This document shows positions 8,767 to 17,544 of a DNA stretch of 64,000 nt, in pieces. The notes beneath the pieces are model-generated. The model was not told the origin of the DNA, made no database searches, and saw only the letters and a list, made by a program, of their open reading frames with translations. Numbering within the stretch: the first letter of the stretch is position 1; each line of letters starts with the position of its first letter. The position numbers and the translations under genes were made by a program. Source of the DNA: Bacillota bacterium (GTDB lineage: Bacteria; Bacillota; Sulfobacillia; Sulfobacillales; Sulfobacillaceae); the NCBI GenBank assembly GCA_021821465.1, contig JAKACM010000002.1:46696-110695 (forward strand), in the 5' to 3' direction.

Positions 8767-9972
8767 ATGCAAGAATTTGCCGAGCAATACCCAAAAATGT
8801 TCCCCTATGGTGATAAACTCGTATCCGTCGTAATACCCGCCCACAATGAGAGACAGCATATCGCTCAAGCCATAGAGTCGGTCACAAGAGAATTTGATCG
8901 CATAGGTATGGCACTCGAAGTTATTGTGGTGGACGACGGTTCAACCGACGGCACCTATCATGAGGCCGTCAATGTTCGCACAGACTGCCCATCAATGGAA
9001 GTCATTGCCTTGGAGAAAAATCGTGGCAAAGGCTATGCCCTTCGTACCGGATTTAGCCACAGCCACGGCGATGTGGTCGGATTCATTGATGCCGACTTGG
9101 AATACCCGGTTAACGCCTTACCGATTATGGCCGCATTAGTTCTTGAATCCGGACAGTCGTGCGCCATTGCTTCTCGGGTAGCCGACGATCGTTCTCATAT
9201 AGAACGTATGTCCTCGCATATAGCCCACAAACTCACATCCCTCGTTCTGCATCTTCCCATTAAGGACACCCAAGCGGGAATCAAAATGTTTCCCGGTTCT
9301 TTTGCCCGGACTGTTCTGACCCAGTGTGCACAGCAAGGATGGCTCTATGACATTGAAGCGCTCCTTCGGGTTGTGGAACAGCCTTTTGATGTCATTGAGG
9401 TACCTGTGATGCAAAAGAGTGTGCGCAGAAGACGTGCCACTTTGTGGACGATGGTAGCATGCACTCCTTCCCTCTTCAGGCTAGCCTTATCACACCGCCA
9501 ATCCTTAAAACGTCATTCGTCTAAGGAAATCCGCCAGCTGCTTCGATTTGGCTTAACGGGATTGGTTAACACCTTGGTGGATCTGGGTATCTATTGGGGA
9601 TTGATTCAGTTATGGCCACCCGATTTCAACGGCTTGCAATCGGGTTTCGAATCATTACTGGCATGGATGGGTGCAAGTTTCATCGGCTATAAATTGCACT
9701 CACGATATACCTTCCGTCGACACCTGTCTCGTCCGGGCTTCTATCTTGTTACCGGGATTGGCGTGGCGGTCCAAGCAAGTGTTACCGGATGGCTGACTCA
9801 TATATCGGGTACCGAAGGAGGTCTCATCGGCAAAGTGGCGGGTATTGTCCTGGCATCGTTAATCACATATGGTGGATACCGCATTGTCGCCAAACATAGC
9901 GAACCATTGCCATCTGTTGCTCCGAGCATTCGTACAGCCAATATTCCCACGATCTTAGGGCAAGAACTTTAA
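8767..9972 (+). CDS. Bifunctional-type GT2 glycosyltransferase (dolichyl-phosphate mannose synthase-like) with C-terminal GtrA domain
   Basis: 401 residues. Residues 20-240 are a DPM1-like GT2: VSVVIPAHNERQHI, VIVVDDGSTDGTY and GDVVGFIDADLEYP (the DxD site) are present, plus KDTQAGIKMF typical of polyprenyl-phosphate sugar synthases. The C-terminal ~125 residues form a four-helix GtrA-like membrane domain, beginning LLRFGLTGLVNTLVDLGIYW. Such fusions make an undecaprenyl-phosphate-linked sugar and help flip or use it. That would supply the donor for a GT-C enzyme like the one at 3980, a likely functional pair though in a separate transcript. The start at 8767 is chosen by domain fit; GAGGGAGG lies 13 bases ahead, a rather long spacing, and the frame is open further up. 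Confidence 0.85.
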   Translation: MQEFAEQYPKMFPYGDKLVSVVIPAHNERQHIAQAIESVTREFDRIGMALEVIVVDDGSTDGTYHEAVNVRTDCPSMEVIALEKNRGKGYALRTGFSHSHGDVVGFIDADLEYPVNALPIMAALVLESGQSCAIASRVADDRSHIERMSSHIAHKLTSLVLHLPIKDTQAGIKMFPGSFARTVLTQCAQQGWLYDIEALLRVVEQPFDVIEVPVMQKSVRRRRATLWTMVACTPSLFRLALSHRQSLKRHSSKEIRQLLRFGLTGLVNTLVDLGIYWGLIQLWPPDFNGLQSGFESLLAWMGASFIGYKLHSRYTFRRHLSRPGFYLVTGIGVAVQASVTGWLTHISGTEGGLIGKVAGIVLASLITYGGYRIVAKHSEPLPSVAPSIRTANIPTILGQEL

Positions 9973-11098
9973 GTGCCCCGACTCCCTCGCCTAAGAAATG
10001 GAACATATCAACTTCCGGAACTTAAATGCAACCTCGGCTGGGTCACCAGAAAATCCTGGTTTTGCCCATCACTCCTTTTTGTCAGGAACTTGAAGGGTCA
10101 TAATCGATCCCTTTGACAAAGACATAAGCAAACCGTTCTCTACGGGCTTGATACCATGGCGGATCCCCCACCAAAATGACAATGCTCACGGCAAGCCTCG
10201 GTCCTAAATCGGCACAGCTTTTTATGGTCGGTTACTTCTGATATGCTCGACAAGAGGTAGTGCCTATTTCGCTGCCGCGCTTAGGAATCGGGCAAACTGG
10301 GAGGAATAATATTCCCTGATAGTAAATCGCGACCATGGATCCACACCCCGCCAGCGTCTGGATCGGAATGCCAGTGTTGAGCATGTTGATGTGTTGTGAT
10401 TTCTCCGAGAAAGGCTAATGCCCATTCGGGCTGGCCAACAGAAGGCGGTGAATTCTCCCTAAAGATGGTTTCGGTTTGGTTCCGGTTTGCGGATCCGATC
10501 GTTGTCTAATTGTTTTTGAGCGGCGACCAATTGCAGAGGACAATCGCTCAAGGACCATGTCATCTCACAGCGAGGCATATTCTGTCGTGAGATCACCCTG
10601 TTAAAGGACGACCAAGCATTTCTGGTATCCTCCCTTTCATTGAATACGGCAGCAAATATAGTGATATGTGGCATTGCTAGCGGAATTCGATTGAATCCAC
10701 CGACTGAGAGTGATAACATCCCCGCCCGTTAAGTTAAGTAGCGCGAATGTCCTCCCGTTGATCATTACATACTTCGAAAAAATCCCTTGAAAATTATGTC
10801 CTGAGGGTTGAGATGGAAATCGGAGAGCCATCTGTTGACGGCAGAAAAAATATCGATACGGTGACGGAAGAATCCAAGTCGGCTTTGGATCCCAAACCCA
10901 GTATTAACGACCGATCATTCCCGCCTGCATTGACCTCTTAGAAATCAGAATCAGGTAACAACTTCGCTACCACATCCCGCAACACTCGTAGTTGGTTGCT
11001 ACGATTCAGTTTGCCAAAATATATGACATACCATCCACTTCTTATCCATGGATGGTATTGTCTTTGGAGCATGTCGCATTTGAAGAAAAGATTATTCT
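9973..11098. other. 1.1-kb stretch with no intact gene, possible decayed minus-strand gene
   Basis: No intact gene is supported. On the minus strand two overlapping frames between about 10459 and 10831 read as continuous protein-like sequence if one frameshift is allowed near 10700 (one frame contains FALLNLTGGDVITL, the other continues VGGFNRIPLAMPHITIF). Another protein-like stretch (LAVSIVILVGDPPWYQARR) is seen around 10100-10210. I do not recognise the family, so this is only a suggestion of an old, multiply broken gene. Confidence 0.3.
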
Positions 11099-11839
11099 TT
11101 AGCCGATTTTCCCGATGGAAGTTGCTGCCCTTTTTCCGGTTGTTTTGCGAAAACGCCATATGAGGACAGCGGCTCCTGCGCCCGCTAGGGGGAGAGCGGC
11201 TGCGTACGGAACTTCGGGCAATTGACCATAGGGAAGATTTCCCAAGGCGTCGCTTGTTCCGGCAACCACGTCATCAGACCAAGACGGATCATTGGATATT
11301 CCCATGCGAAAAGTATACCGTGCGTTCGAACTGGAGGAATTTTCCGCCGGAGGGGAAAATATGCGCAAGTTCTCATTCTGGCTGCCGGACACTCCGGAAG
11401 GCAGCGAAAATTGGTACTCCGCCGCCCCTGAAACACTGCCGTGAGTGCCGGGTTTAAAAGTAATTCCGGGATTTCCGGGAGTAATAAGGGTAGCGGAATA
11501 CGGCGTGGAATTTACCACATTACCGTCCTTCATTAACTGAATATATATCGTAGACGGAAATGCATGGAAATTCTTCGTGTCAGAACTGCCGTCGGCACTG
11601 TTTTGGGCGACCGTGACTGTCAAGTCAAACTTCCGGCTTGAACCCTGAACGGGACTAACAGAGAGATTTATTAATTGAAATTTGGAACCGCCATTTGACT
11701 GATGATGCTGCGAATCCTGAACAGTTCCATTGATTGGTGCCGCAAAAGTCATCGGCGATAGTGCGATGACCATTCCCGTAATCGCGGAGACTAGTCCAAT
11801 TCTGCCCGCTACGCGAGCACTAATGCGAGAAAAATTCAT
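11099..11839 (-). CDS. Secreted protein with exosortase/LPXTG-like C-terminal sorting signal
   Basis: 246-residue exported protein. N-terminal signal peptide: basic MNFSRISARVAGR, hydrophobic core to about residue 30, cleavage near TFAAP. The middle (about 35-200) is Ser/Asn/Gly-rich and beta-strand-like, resembling no family I know. The C-terminus has the three-part sorting layout: LPEVPYAAALP at 207-217, a hydrophobic helix to about 228 and a basic tail (WRFRKTTGKR). That layout is shared by LPXTG and PEP-CTERM signals. LPEVP is not a canonical LPXTG because Val stands where Thr is expected and Pro rather than Gly follows. With an exosortase 10 kb away and no sortase seen, it is a good candidate exosortase substrate. 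Start ATG is preceded by AGAGGAGTG. It stands alone on the minus strand. Confidence 0.75.
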   Translation of the reverse strand: MNFSRISARVAGRIGLVSAITGMVIALSPMTFAAPINGTVQDSQHHQSNGGSKFQLINLSVSPVQGSSRKFDLTVTVAQNSADGSSDTKNFHAFPSTIYIQLMKDGNVVNSTPYSATLITPGNPGITFKPGTHGSVSGAAEYQFSLPSGVSGSQNENLRIFSPPAENSSSSNARYTFRMGISNDPSWSDDVVAGTSDALGNLPYGQLPEVPYAAALPLAGAGAAVLIWRFRKTTGKRAATSIGKIG

Positions 11840-12200
11840 GCCATAACACTCCTCTTACCCTTAGTATGGCCAGATGGATCTCCATATTGCCTTATGCCTT
11901 GCGGGACCCATCGTGGCTCTTAGGTAGATTGACCTTCGAACATAACCTTACAAGCTACGTAAAAAGATGACAGTACCAAGAGGCGTCTTAAAGCCGGTAT
12001 CCCCAAGGTCTTTCCAAGGCTATTCATCCTTCTCAAATCTCTCAAGGCACACGGGTCATATGCATCCAAAATTAAGGGAAGTGTTTGTGCAAAGGTGCCA
12101 AGGATGAAGCATATTATTTTCAAAACAAGTATGCATGGTATCCTATTATATCTTCCAGCGGATATCGGGAGGCGCAAGGACTAATTGAATATCCCGCACC
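11840..12200. other. Intergenic stretch, nothing recognised
   Basis: About 360 bases between the sorting-signal protein and the ABC-F pseudogene. It must hold the promoter of the former on the minus strand, but I see no clear promoter, RNA or coding signal. Confidence 0.5.
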
Positions 12201-13864
12201 TCATATTTCCCGAATGACCCCATCTCTTAATTCCCATTTAATCCCCTCGAACTTATCAATGAACCATCTATCATGAGATACGGCCACTATGGCACCGGGA
12301 AATTCATTCAAGGCACTTTCTAATTCCTCCAACACATCGAAAGCTATGTGATTCGTTGGTTCATCAATGAGTAATAATGCAGGTCTCGAAGCAATAATTT
12401 TTGCGATTTCGAGCTTTCTATAACTGCCCGGGACTTAACTGATCAACTCGCATGAGACAGTCGTCGAAGCTTGTGTAAAGTCCAAAGGACAATAGTTGAG
12501 TTACATGCTCATCTAAGGCACCCACTAATTCTTGGCGAAAATAATCTAAGACTGACAACTGAATGCCTTGAGGGGATGCATCTTGTCTTAAATAGCCTAT
12601 TTTGATCGGAGACGGGATAAAAACCTGCCCCTCATCTGCTTGGCGTCGCTGAACAATGATGTCAAGCAATGTAGACTTCCCCGCGCCGTTAGGTCCGGTT
12701 AATAGCATGTGCTCGTCCCGTCCCAAAGTAAATCTCACCTTCTTTAAAAGTCTCCGCCCATCATTAAGCCTAAGAGATAATTCTGAAACCGACAAAGAAT
12801 ACGGACTATTCACCCGCTCACGGATGAAATTTGCATGAAATTTCAAGGGTTCCGGCGGTCTTCGGACCATCTCCTTCTTTAATTGATCTATACGAGTTTG
12901 GACAGACCGAAGATTACGGGATACAGCCCTTTGAACACTTTGCCCGCGCGCATCATAAGCGGATTTGTCGTGGTCTTTGGGCGGACGGTGATGACCGATT
13001 TGGCGTGCCTTGTCATGTAATCTTGTGCGAAGCACGTTTAATTCCTCTTGCTGCAATTCATATTGTTCCTCCCAGCGGCGGCGTTCGATCAATTTCTGCT
13101 GACGATAGGCGTCATAGTTTCCGACATAAGTCCGAAGTTGGTGATCATGCTCGTCAATTTCAAACACCTTCGTCACCACACAATTCAAAAAGCGCCTATC
13201 ATGAGAGGCTATCATGAGAGGCTATCAAAACGGTTCCGCGGTATTTTAAGAGATAACTTTCAAGCCACTGAAGCATCTGGATGTCTAAATGGTTCGTCGG
13301 TTCATCCAACAGCAGTAATTCCGGGGACCATATGAGCAGAGTTGCCAACCCAAGGCGCGTTAGTTCCCCTCCCGATAATTGCGCGAGTTTATGCGTTCTC
13401 TCGAGGTGGCGCAAAGATAAGGCCTGTATCACACTTTCAATTCGAAGGTCAAGTTCGTAACCACCTCGTTGCTCGAATCGGGTAGCTAATTGGCCATATT
13501 CGTCCATAATTTCTTCAAGACGCATCGGATCGGAAGTCGACATACTCAATGCCAACTTAGACATCTTTTGTTGCATATTCCTTAAGGGCAGCACGCAATC
13601 GTCGATTAAACTACCAACGGTCTGATCCAGAGAATACGACAAGGTCTGCGGGAGGTAACCCATATCCTCAAGATTTGTTATCGCAATTGATCCTTGGTCT
13701 GGAAATTCCAGGCTCTTTATAATCTTTAACAGTGTAGACTTTCCGGAACCGTTTGCTCCTACGAGAGCTGCGCGTTCACCAATCCCTAGGTGTAAAGAAA
13801 TCTTATCCAAAACGATCCGAGCGCCGTAAGCCTTAGAAATCCCATCCAGTGCAACACCTGCCAT
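12201..13864 (-). pseudogene. ABC-F ATPase (antibiotic-resistance/ribosome-protection type), broken by a 13-bp tandem duplication and a 1-nt frameshift
   Basis: Two ABC ATPase domains on one chain with no membrane segment, as in ABC-F translation factors of the Vga/Lsa/Msr type. Domain 1 has GANGSGKST, LSGGE and LLLLDEPTNHLD; domain 2 has GPNGAGKST, LSPGQ and a DEPTNH box. The frame is lost first where AGCCTCTCATGAT is repeated in tandem (13198-13223). The normal reading VLIASHDRRF becomes VLIASHDSLS then stop; removing one copy restores it. A second shift near 12420-12424 (one extra base after LSPGQ) puts the last 75 codons, including DEPTNHIAFDVLEELESAL, out of frame. The ATG at 13864 with GGAGGG ahead is the likely start. 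Recent decay, since nothing else is damaged. Confidence 0.85.
13198..13223. repeat. 13-bp tandem duplication inside the ABC-F gene
   Basis: The unit ATCATGAGAGGCT occurs twice without a gap. Deleting one copy restores the ABC-F reading frame exactly, so the duplication is the inactivating lesion rather than a functional repeat. Confidence 0.95.
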
Positions 13865-13935
13865 AACTATCCCTCCGCGGTAGACATCCAAACCTCATCC
13901 ACTGTTCTGGCGATTTTTCGTCCGTTAAGCCAAGC

Positions 13936-14115
13936 TAATCCCCCGTAGTTATTGTCAGAATAGAACGAACGGTCTCCACAGATGAAAATTGGGATTTGCT
14001 GTCGAAGAGATCGGCCATGTTCCATTCTCGTCACCGGGAGGCTTCCGATGATCGACTCAAGTCTATCACAAGTTTTTTCCAGACATCGGAAAACTTATGG
14101 TGCTCTCAACACACC
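13936..14115 (+). mobile_element. Remnant of an unidentified element, copy A of a diverged repeat pair
   Basis: This stretch aligns by eye with 23845-24035 on the same strand. Shared blocks in the same order include CTGTCGAAGAGATC, TTCTC(G/A)TCAC, GGAGG, a CGATG..TCGA stretch, AGTCTATC and TTTTTTTC. Both copies also have GAATAGAA about 40 bases earlier. Similarity is too low for a recent duplication. Neither copy encodes an intact protein. Position beside other transposase debris suggests an old insertion element; the family is unknown. Confidence 0.5.
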
Positions 14116-14670
14116 ACACTGGCCGCCTTGGTTGGGGCATCGCTGTCTTCTTCTTATCCCTTATTAGGTGTGAACACAATGGGCCGACGGTGGGCGATGG
14201 CCCACTGCCCTCACTGTCAGAATGCTAAACGGGTTGGCAAACGGATGGATCGCTTTGTATCGATTGGATTCACCATGTCCCGGGGGATACATGAAAAGCC
14301 TTAATAACGCGAGCTTGGACCGATCCTTCGGATCGGTTGCATCAAATTCCGTTCTTTAATTGGCACCCATGGCCCCTCGTCCCTTGGGTTGAGTTAGAGT
14401 ACAAAAAGATCAGATTCGAGGCCGGATACGAGAACTTGAAAACGTCCTCCCGCTCGTATTATCCGATTCTCTTAGCAGATCGGGACTGCGGCACCGAGAC
14501 CTCTTTCCCGTCTATCTTCTCTAATGAATAGAGTTTTGTCGTTAAGTAATCCCCCATGATTAACGTTTAAAATTCCCTACTATTAACCCCTATTTGTTGA
14601 ACTCAGGAGAGTCAAGACCTTATGGTAGGTAGGAACCGTATCACGAAAGGAGTTCGAGGAGTTGATTATA
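14116..14670. other. Stretch without intact gene between element remnants
   Basis: Open frames here are short and unlike known families. A short hairpin ACCGATCC/GGATCGGT (14319-14337) is present without a T tract. AAAGGAGTTCGAGGAG near 14646-14661 is the ribosome binding site of the IstA remnant. Confidence 0.4.
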
Positions 14671-14826
14671 TTGACAACGATAGAACCGATTAAAGTCTTG
14701 CAGCCTCAGGGTTAGCCTATGAGCGCGATTGCCCAACAACTAGGTTTGGACCCTAAAACGGTGCGACAACCCAGCTCAGCGACCATTGACGCCTGCCTGG
14801 GAATTGGACGATTGGGCACGGGTTAG
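14671..14826 (+). pseudogene. istA: IS21-family transposase IstA, N-terminal remnant
   Basis: A TTG start with a good ribosome binding site opens a frame reading TTIEPIKVLQPQG, then a TAG, then PMSAIAQQLGLDPKTVR. This matches the start of IS21-type IstA transposases, whose N-terminal helix-turn-helix reads I-A-x-x-L-G-L-x-x-K-T-V-R. The internal stop and the loss of homology after TVR, with a stop at 14824, show a dead, truncated copy; no IstB is seen. Confidence 0.65.
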
Positions 14827-14886
14827 GTGAACACATGGGCGCCAGAGACGAATAAATATTTTTTGGAGGGTGGTGGCAAGTTGTCC

Positions 14887-15348
14887 ATGGATAACTCGAA
14901 AAATTCATCATGGCTCTTTGACGTCTTCTTTATCAGCTTGGCGGTCGATGAGGCGAATATCTTCCAGCTTGTGTATCCCATCCCCTTCCCGTTCCCCGTC
15001 CCATGGATCGTTGCAGGAGTTGCCACCTACAAGATCCGGGCAATCCGCGGCGTCATCCTATGGATTGTCTGGTCATTGGCTGTTCTTTTCCCCTCTATGC
15101 TGTCCGGTGGCACTAACCAGAGTCTCTGGGTGTGTCCCGGTGTCATTACTGAACCCATAACGTTCGTTCTAAGTAGACAACTGGCGGCAGGACTTTTCGG
15201 CTTGACCCGCACTCAAGGATTTCTGCCACCGCCGCCCGCCCATAACGCAGCGCTGTTCCATATCATCATCCCGTTAACTGGCGCATTTGGGCTGATCGAC
15301 TTGCACCAATGGCATCGAACCGCTATTGCGCACGGTCGAGCACTATGA
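14887..15348 (+). CDS. Hypothetical membrane protein coupled to the NmrA-type gene
   Basis: Frame of 153 residues from an ATG after GGAGGGTGGTGG, though the spacing is long; it is open further up to 14827. It shows hydrophobic stretches (about 10-25, 35-50 and 57-75) rich in Pro and Trp, and PPPPAHN near residue 115. No family recognised. The best support for its being real is that its TGA overlaps the ATG of the NmrA-like gene as ATGA, suggesting coupling. It could equally be a degenerate gene, since it follows IS debris. Confidence 0.4.
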   Translation: MDNSKNSSWLFDVFFISLAVDEANIFQLVYPIPFPFPVPWIVAGVATYKIRAIRGVILWIVWSLAVLFPSMLSGGTNQSLWVCPGVITEPITFVLSRQLAAGLFGLTRTQGFLPPPPAHNAALFHIIIPLTGAFGLIDLHQWHRTAIAHGRAL

Positions 15349-16226
15349 CAATTAAAGGACCTATACTGGTCATCGGAGCCACGGGCAATCAAGGCGGCCA
15401 CATGGCACGTGCCTTGCTGGACACCGGAAGGGCCGTTCATGCCTTCACACGCAATGCGCTCAGTCCCCGAGCTCAAATACTTAAGGACCAAGGAGCCATT
15501 CTGGTCCAAGGAGACCTTTCGGACTTCGATTCCCTGAAAGCGGCAATCCGGGATGTCACAGGGATTTTCAGTGTGCAAAACTTTTGGGATCTAGGCCTAA
15601 ACGAGGAGGTACGCCTGGGCTCGGGTGTCATCGAAGCTGCGCGAGCAGCGGGGAATAACCCGCATGTTGTCTATAGCTCAGGGCTGGGAGCTGAACGTCG
15701 ACAGAATGTAGCTGCGATCCGAGGCAAGACCATGCTTGAAGATAAATTACGAGAATCAGGACTACCCTTTACCATCTTGCGACCAGGTCTCTTTATGGAC
15801 GATTTTCGTGGATCGTCCTTGCCATTTGCTCGCCCTATTCAAAGGGTCCTGCGCAGACATCGCCCTTTCGTGGGCCGTTTATTTTTGGCCACGTTGCGAG
15901 CCGTAGTCCCAACAAATAGTCGCATTCCGCTAACGACGCTAGATGATGTGGGGCGAGTGGGCACATGGGCCTTTCACCATGACATCTCCCAAGGACAAGC
16001 TTATCCAGTCGTAGGTAGTATCGAAACTGCAGAGACATTATGCACGGGTTGGGAGGAGATTTTGGGAGAACGGATTCCTCACATCCCCGCATTGAGGTTC
16101 GGAATTCACCTCCTACATCCCAAGATGGCTACACTCATTGATTGGTTGGGAAACCAAGCTACCGATGTAACCAAAGTACCACTCCTTTTGAAGACATATG
16201 AAGCTTGGTTACAGTCAATAAGGTAA
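15345..16226 (+). CDS. NmrA/HSCARG-like NAD(P)-binding protein (atypical SDR)
   Basis: 293 residues with a Rossmann fold. GATGNQGGHMARALL at about residues 11-25 is the GxxGxxG dinucleotide site of atypical short-chain dehydrogenases of the NmrA/HSCARG type. Also typical are VQGDLSDFDSLKAAI (residue near 60), the VYSSGLG strand and LRPGLFMDDF in the C-terminal half. The family contains redox sensors and quinone/NADPH reductases; the substrate cannot be told. The start chosen is the ATG at 15345, just ahead of the glycine motif. It overlaps the upstream stop and has no good ribosome binding site of its own, consistent with coupling. Confidence 0.8.
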   Translation: MTIKGPILVIGATGNQGGHMARALLDTGRAVHAFTRNALSPRAQILKDQGAILVQGDLSDFDSLKAAIRDVTGIFSVQNFWDLGLNEEVRLGSGVIEAARAAGNNPHVVYSSGLGAERRQNVAAIRGKTMLEDKLRESGLPFTILRPGLFMDDFRGSSLPFARPIQRVLRRHRPFVGRLFLATLRAVVPTNSRIPLTTLDDVGRVGTWAFHHDISQGQAYPVVGSIETAETLCTGWEEILGERIPHIPALRFGIHLLHPKMATLIDWLGNQATDVTKVPLLLKTYEAWLQSIR

Positions 16227-16522
16227 GGTTGGACCATAACTTCTAGACCCGATTTAACGTACCTGTTCGCGTTGCCTCCGGTCGTGCCTGATCATCTTCG
16301 CAGCTTTCTATCCATCCTCCGTCAATGGCCTCGTAATGTTGGGACAGGTACCCGCAATCTGAAACTTTATCATCCCACGTACCCCGAAACACTCATCTTC
16401 ATCACCTTAACGGCAATACGACCGGTTTCCAGTCCGGCAAACGGTCGTGAGACATCGCTGTAGACTACCATAGGACTACTCATTCATGCCCCATTCACGA
16501 AGTCCGCTCTTAATGTTAATGT
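16227..16522. other. Short intergenic stretch between convergent genes
   Basis: About 300 bases with no gene support between the NmrA-like gene and the convergent iminopeptidase. No T-tailed terminator was identified by eye. Confidence 0.5.
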
Positions 16523-17407
16523 TCATGATATCGTTTCACAACGGTCAATAAACTCTTCAATGGCAGGATAATATCCGTCGGGATCATCCCACATGCACAT
16601 ATGGCTTCCTTGTTCGCAAATAACTGTCTGTCCACCTGGGATTCTCTCTCCCATCAATTGGAGATCTGCGGGATCCATGGTATCAAATCGCCCTCCTATC
16701 ACCAAAGATGGAACCTTGATATTTTGCAGATCATCCCAACGGTTCCAATTCTTAAACGTTCCCGTCACCACAAACTCGTTGGGCCCCTGCATGTATTCGT
16801 AGATAGCCGCATTCATTCGGTCCATGCTGCGATGTACAGCCATAGGCCAAGGATCAAGACGGCACAAGTGCTGCTTGTAGAGATGATTAAGAATGAGGAG
16901 TTGGTAATGGGGATCGTGGTAGCTCTCTTGCGCCTCATAGGTGTGAAGTGCTTGTTGAACCTCTTGGGGCAGTCTCTGACGAAGCGAGTCCAAATGCCTC
17001 ACATATGCCCCGATACTTGCCGCCATATTGGATATAATGACACCCTTTAAGGCAGCAGGATATTTCAACACGTATTCGATCGCCAAAAGTCCTCCCCACG
17101 ATTGTCCGAGAAGATAAAACGAGGACAAGTCCAAAGCATGGCGCACGTCCTCGATCTCTTCACAAAACCTCTCAATGGTCCATAATTGCGAGTCATTTGG
17201 CTGATCCGAGTAATAAGAGTCCAGCTGATCATAGAAATACAAGGTATACTTGTTCAATGGCAAATATTCACTGAAACATTCCAAATATTCGTGAGTAGCT
17301 CCCGGACCACCGTGTACCAGCAAAAGTGAAATAGCCCCACTCCCCACTTTGCGGGTCCAGATATGGTGACCGGAATGAATTGTAATCACCTTCGTCTGTC
17401 CTTGCAC
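16523..17407 (-). CDS. Proline iminopeptidase / alpha-beta hydrolase (S33 family)
   Basis: 294 residues. It has the S33 prolyl aminopeptidase features: LLVHGGPGATHEY (oxyanion HGGPG), the nucleophile elbow LLGQSWGG with the catalytic Ser, Asp in VIGGRFDTMDPADL, and His in EQGSHMCMWDD near the C-terminus. It has no signal peptide, so it acts in the cytoplasm, removing N-terminal proline or similar residues from short peptides. It lies beside an oligopeptide-binding lipoprotein and upstream of an acid protease on the same strand, fitting peptide scavenging. Related family members act on other amides, so the exact substrate is inferred. Confidence 0.8.
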   Translation of the reverse strand: MQGQTKVITIHSGHHIWTRKVGSGAISLLLVHGGPGATHEYLECFSEYLPLNKYTLYFYDQLDSYYSDQPNDSQLWTIERFCEEIEDVRHALDLSSFYLLGQSWGGLLAIEYVLKYPAALKGVIISNMAASIGAYVRHLDSLRQRLPQEVQQALHTYEAQESYHDPHYQLLILNHLYKQHLCRLDPWPMAVHRSMDRMNAAIYEYMQGPNEFVVTGTFKNWNRWDDLQNIKVPSLVIGGRFDTMDPADLQLMGERIPGGQTVICEQGSHMCMWDDPDGYYPAIEEFIDRCETIS

Positions 17408-17506
17408 TTAAAAACACTCCCGTCCCCTTTTCATTTCCGTCATAAATCCCCCTTCTGGGCTCTCAATCCAAACAACGTGGTGAAATATCGCCGGTGCTCT
17501 GGTATA

Positions 17507-17527
17507 GGCCCCGACCCAAGCCGGGGC
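17507..17527 (-). terminator. GC-rich hairpin after the oligopeptide-binding protein gene
   Basis: GCCCCG/CGGGGC stem with an 8-base loop, 18 bases beyond the stop codon. No T run follows on the minus strand, so it may be a weak or factor-assisted terminator. Confidence 0.4.
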
Positions 17528-17544
17528 GCGCGATCCTATCCGCT

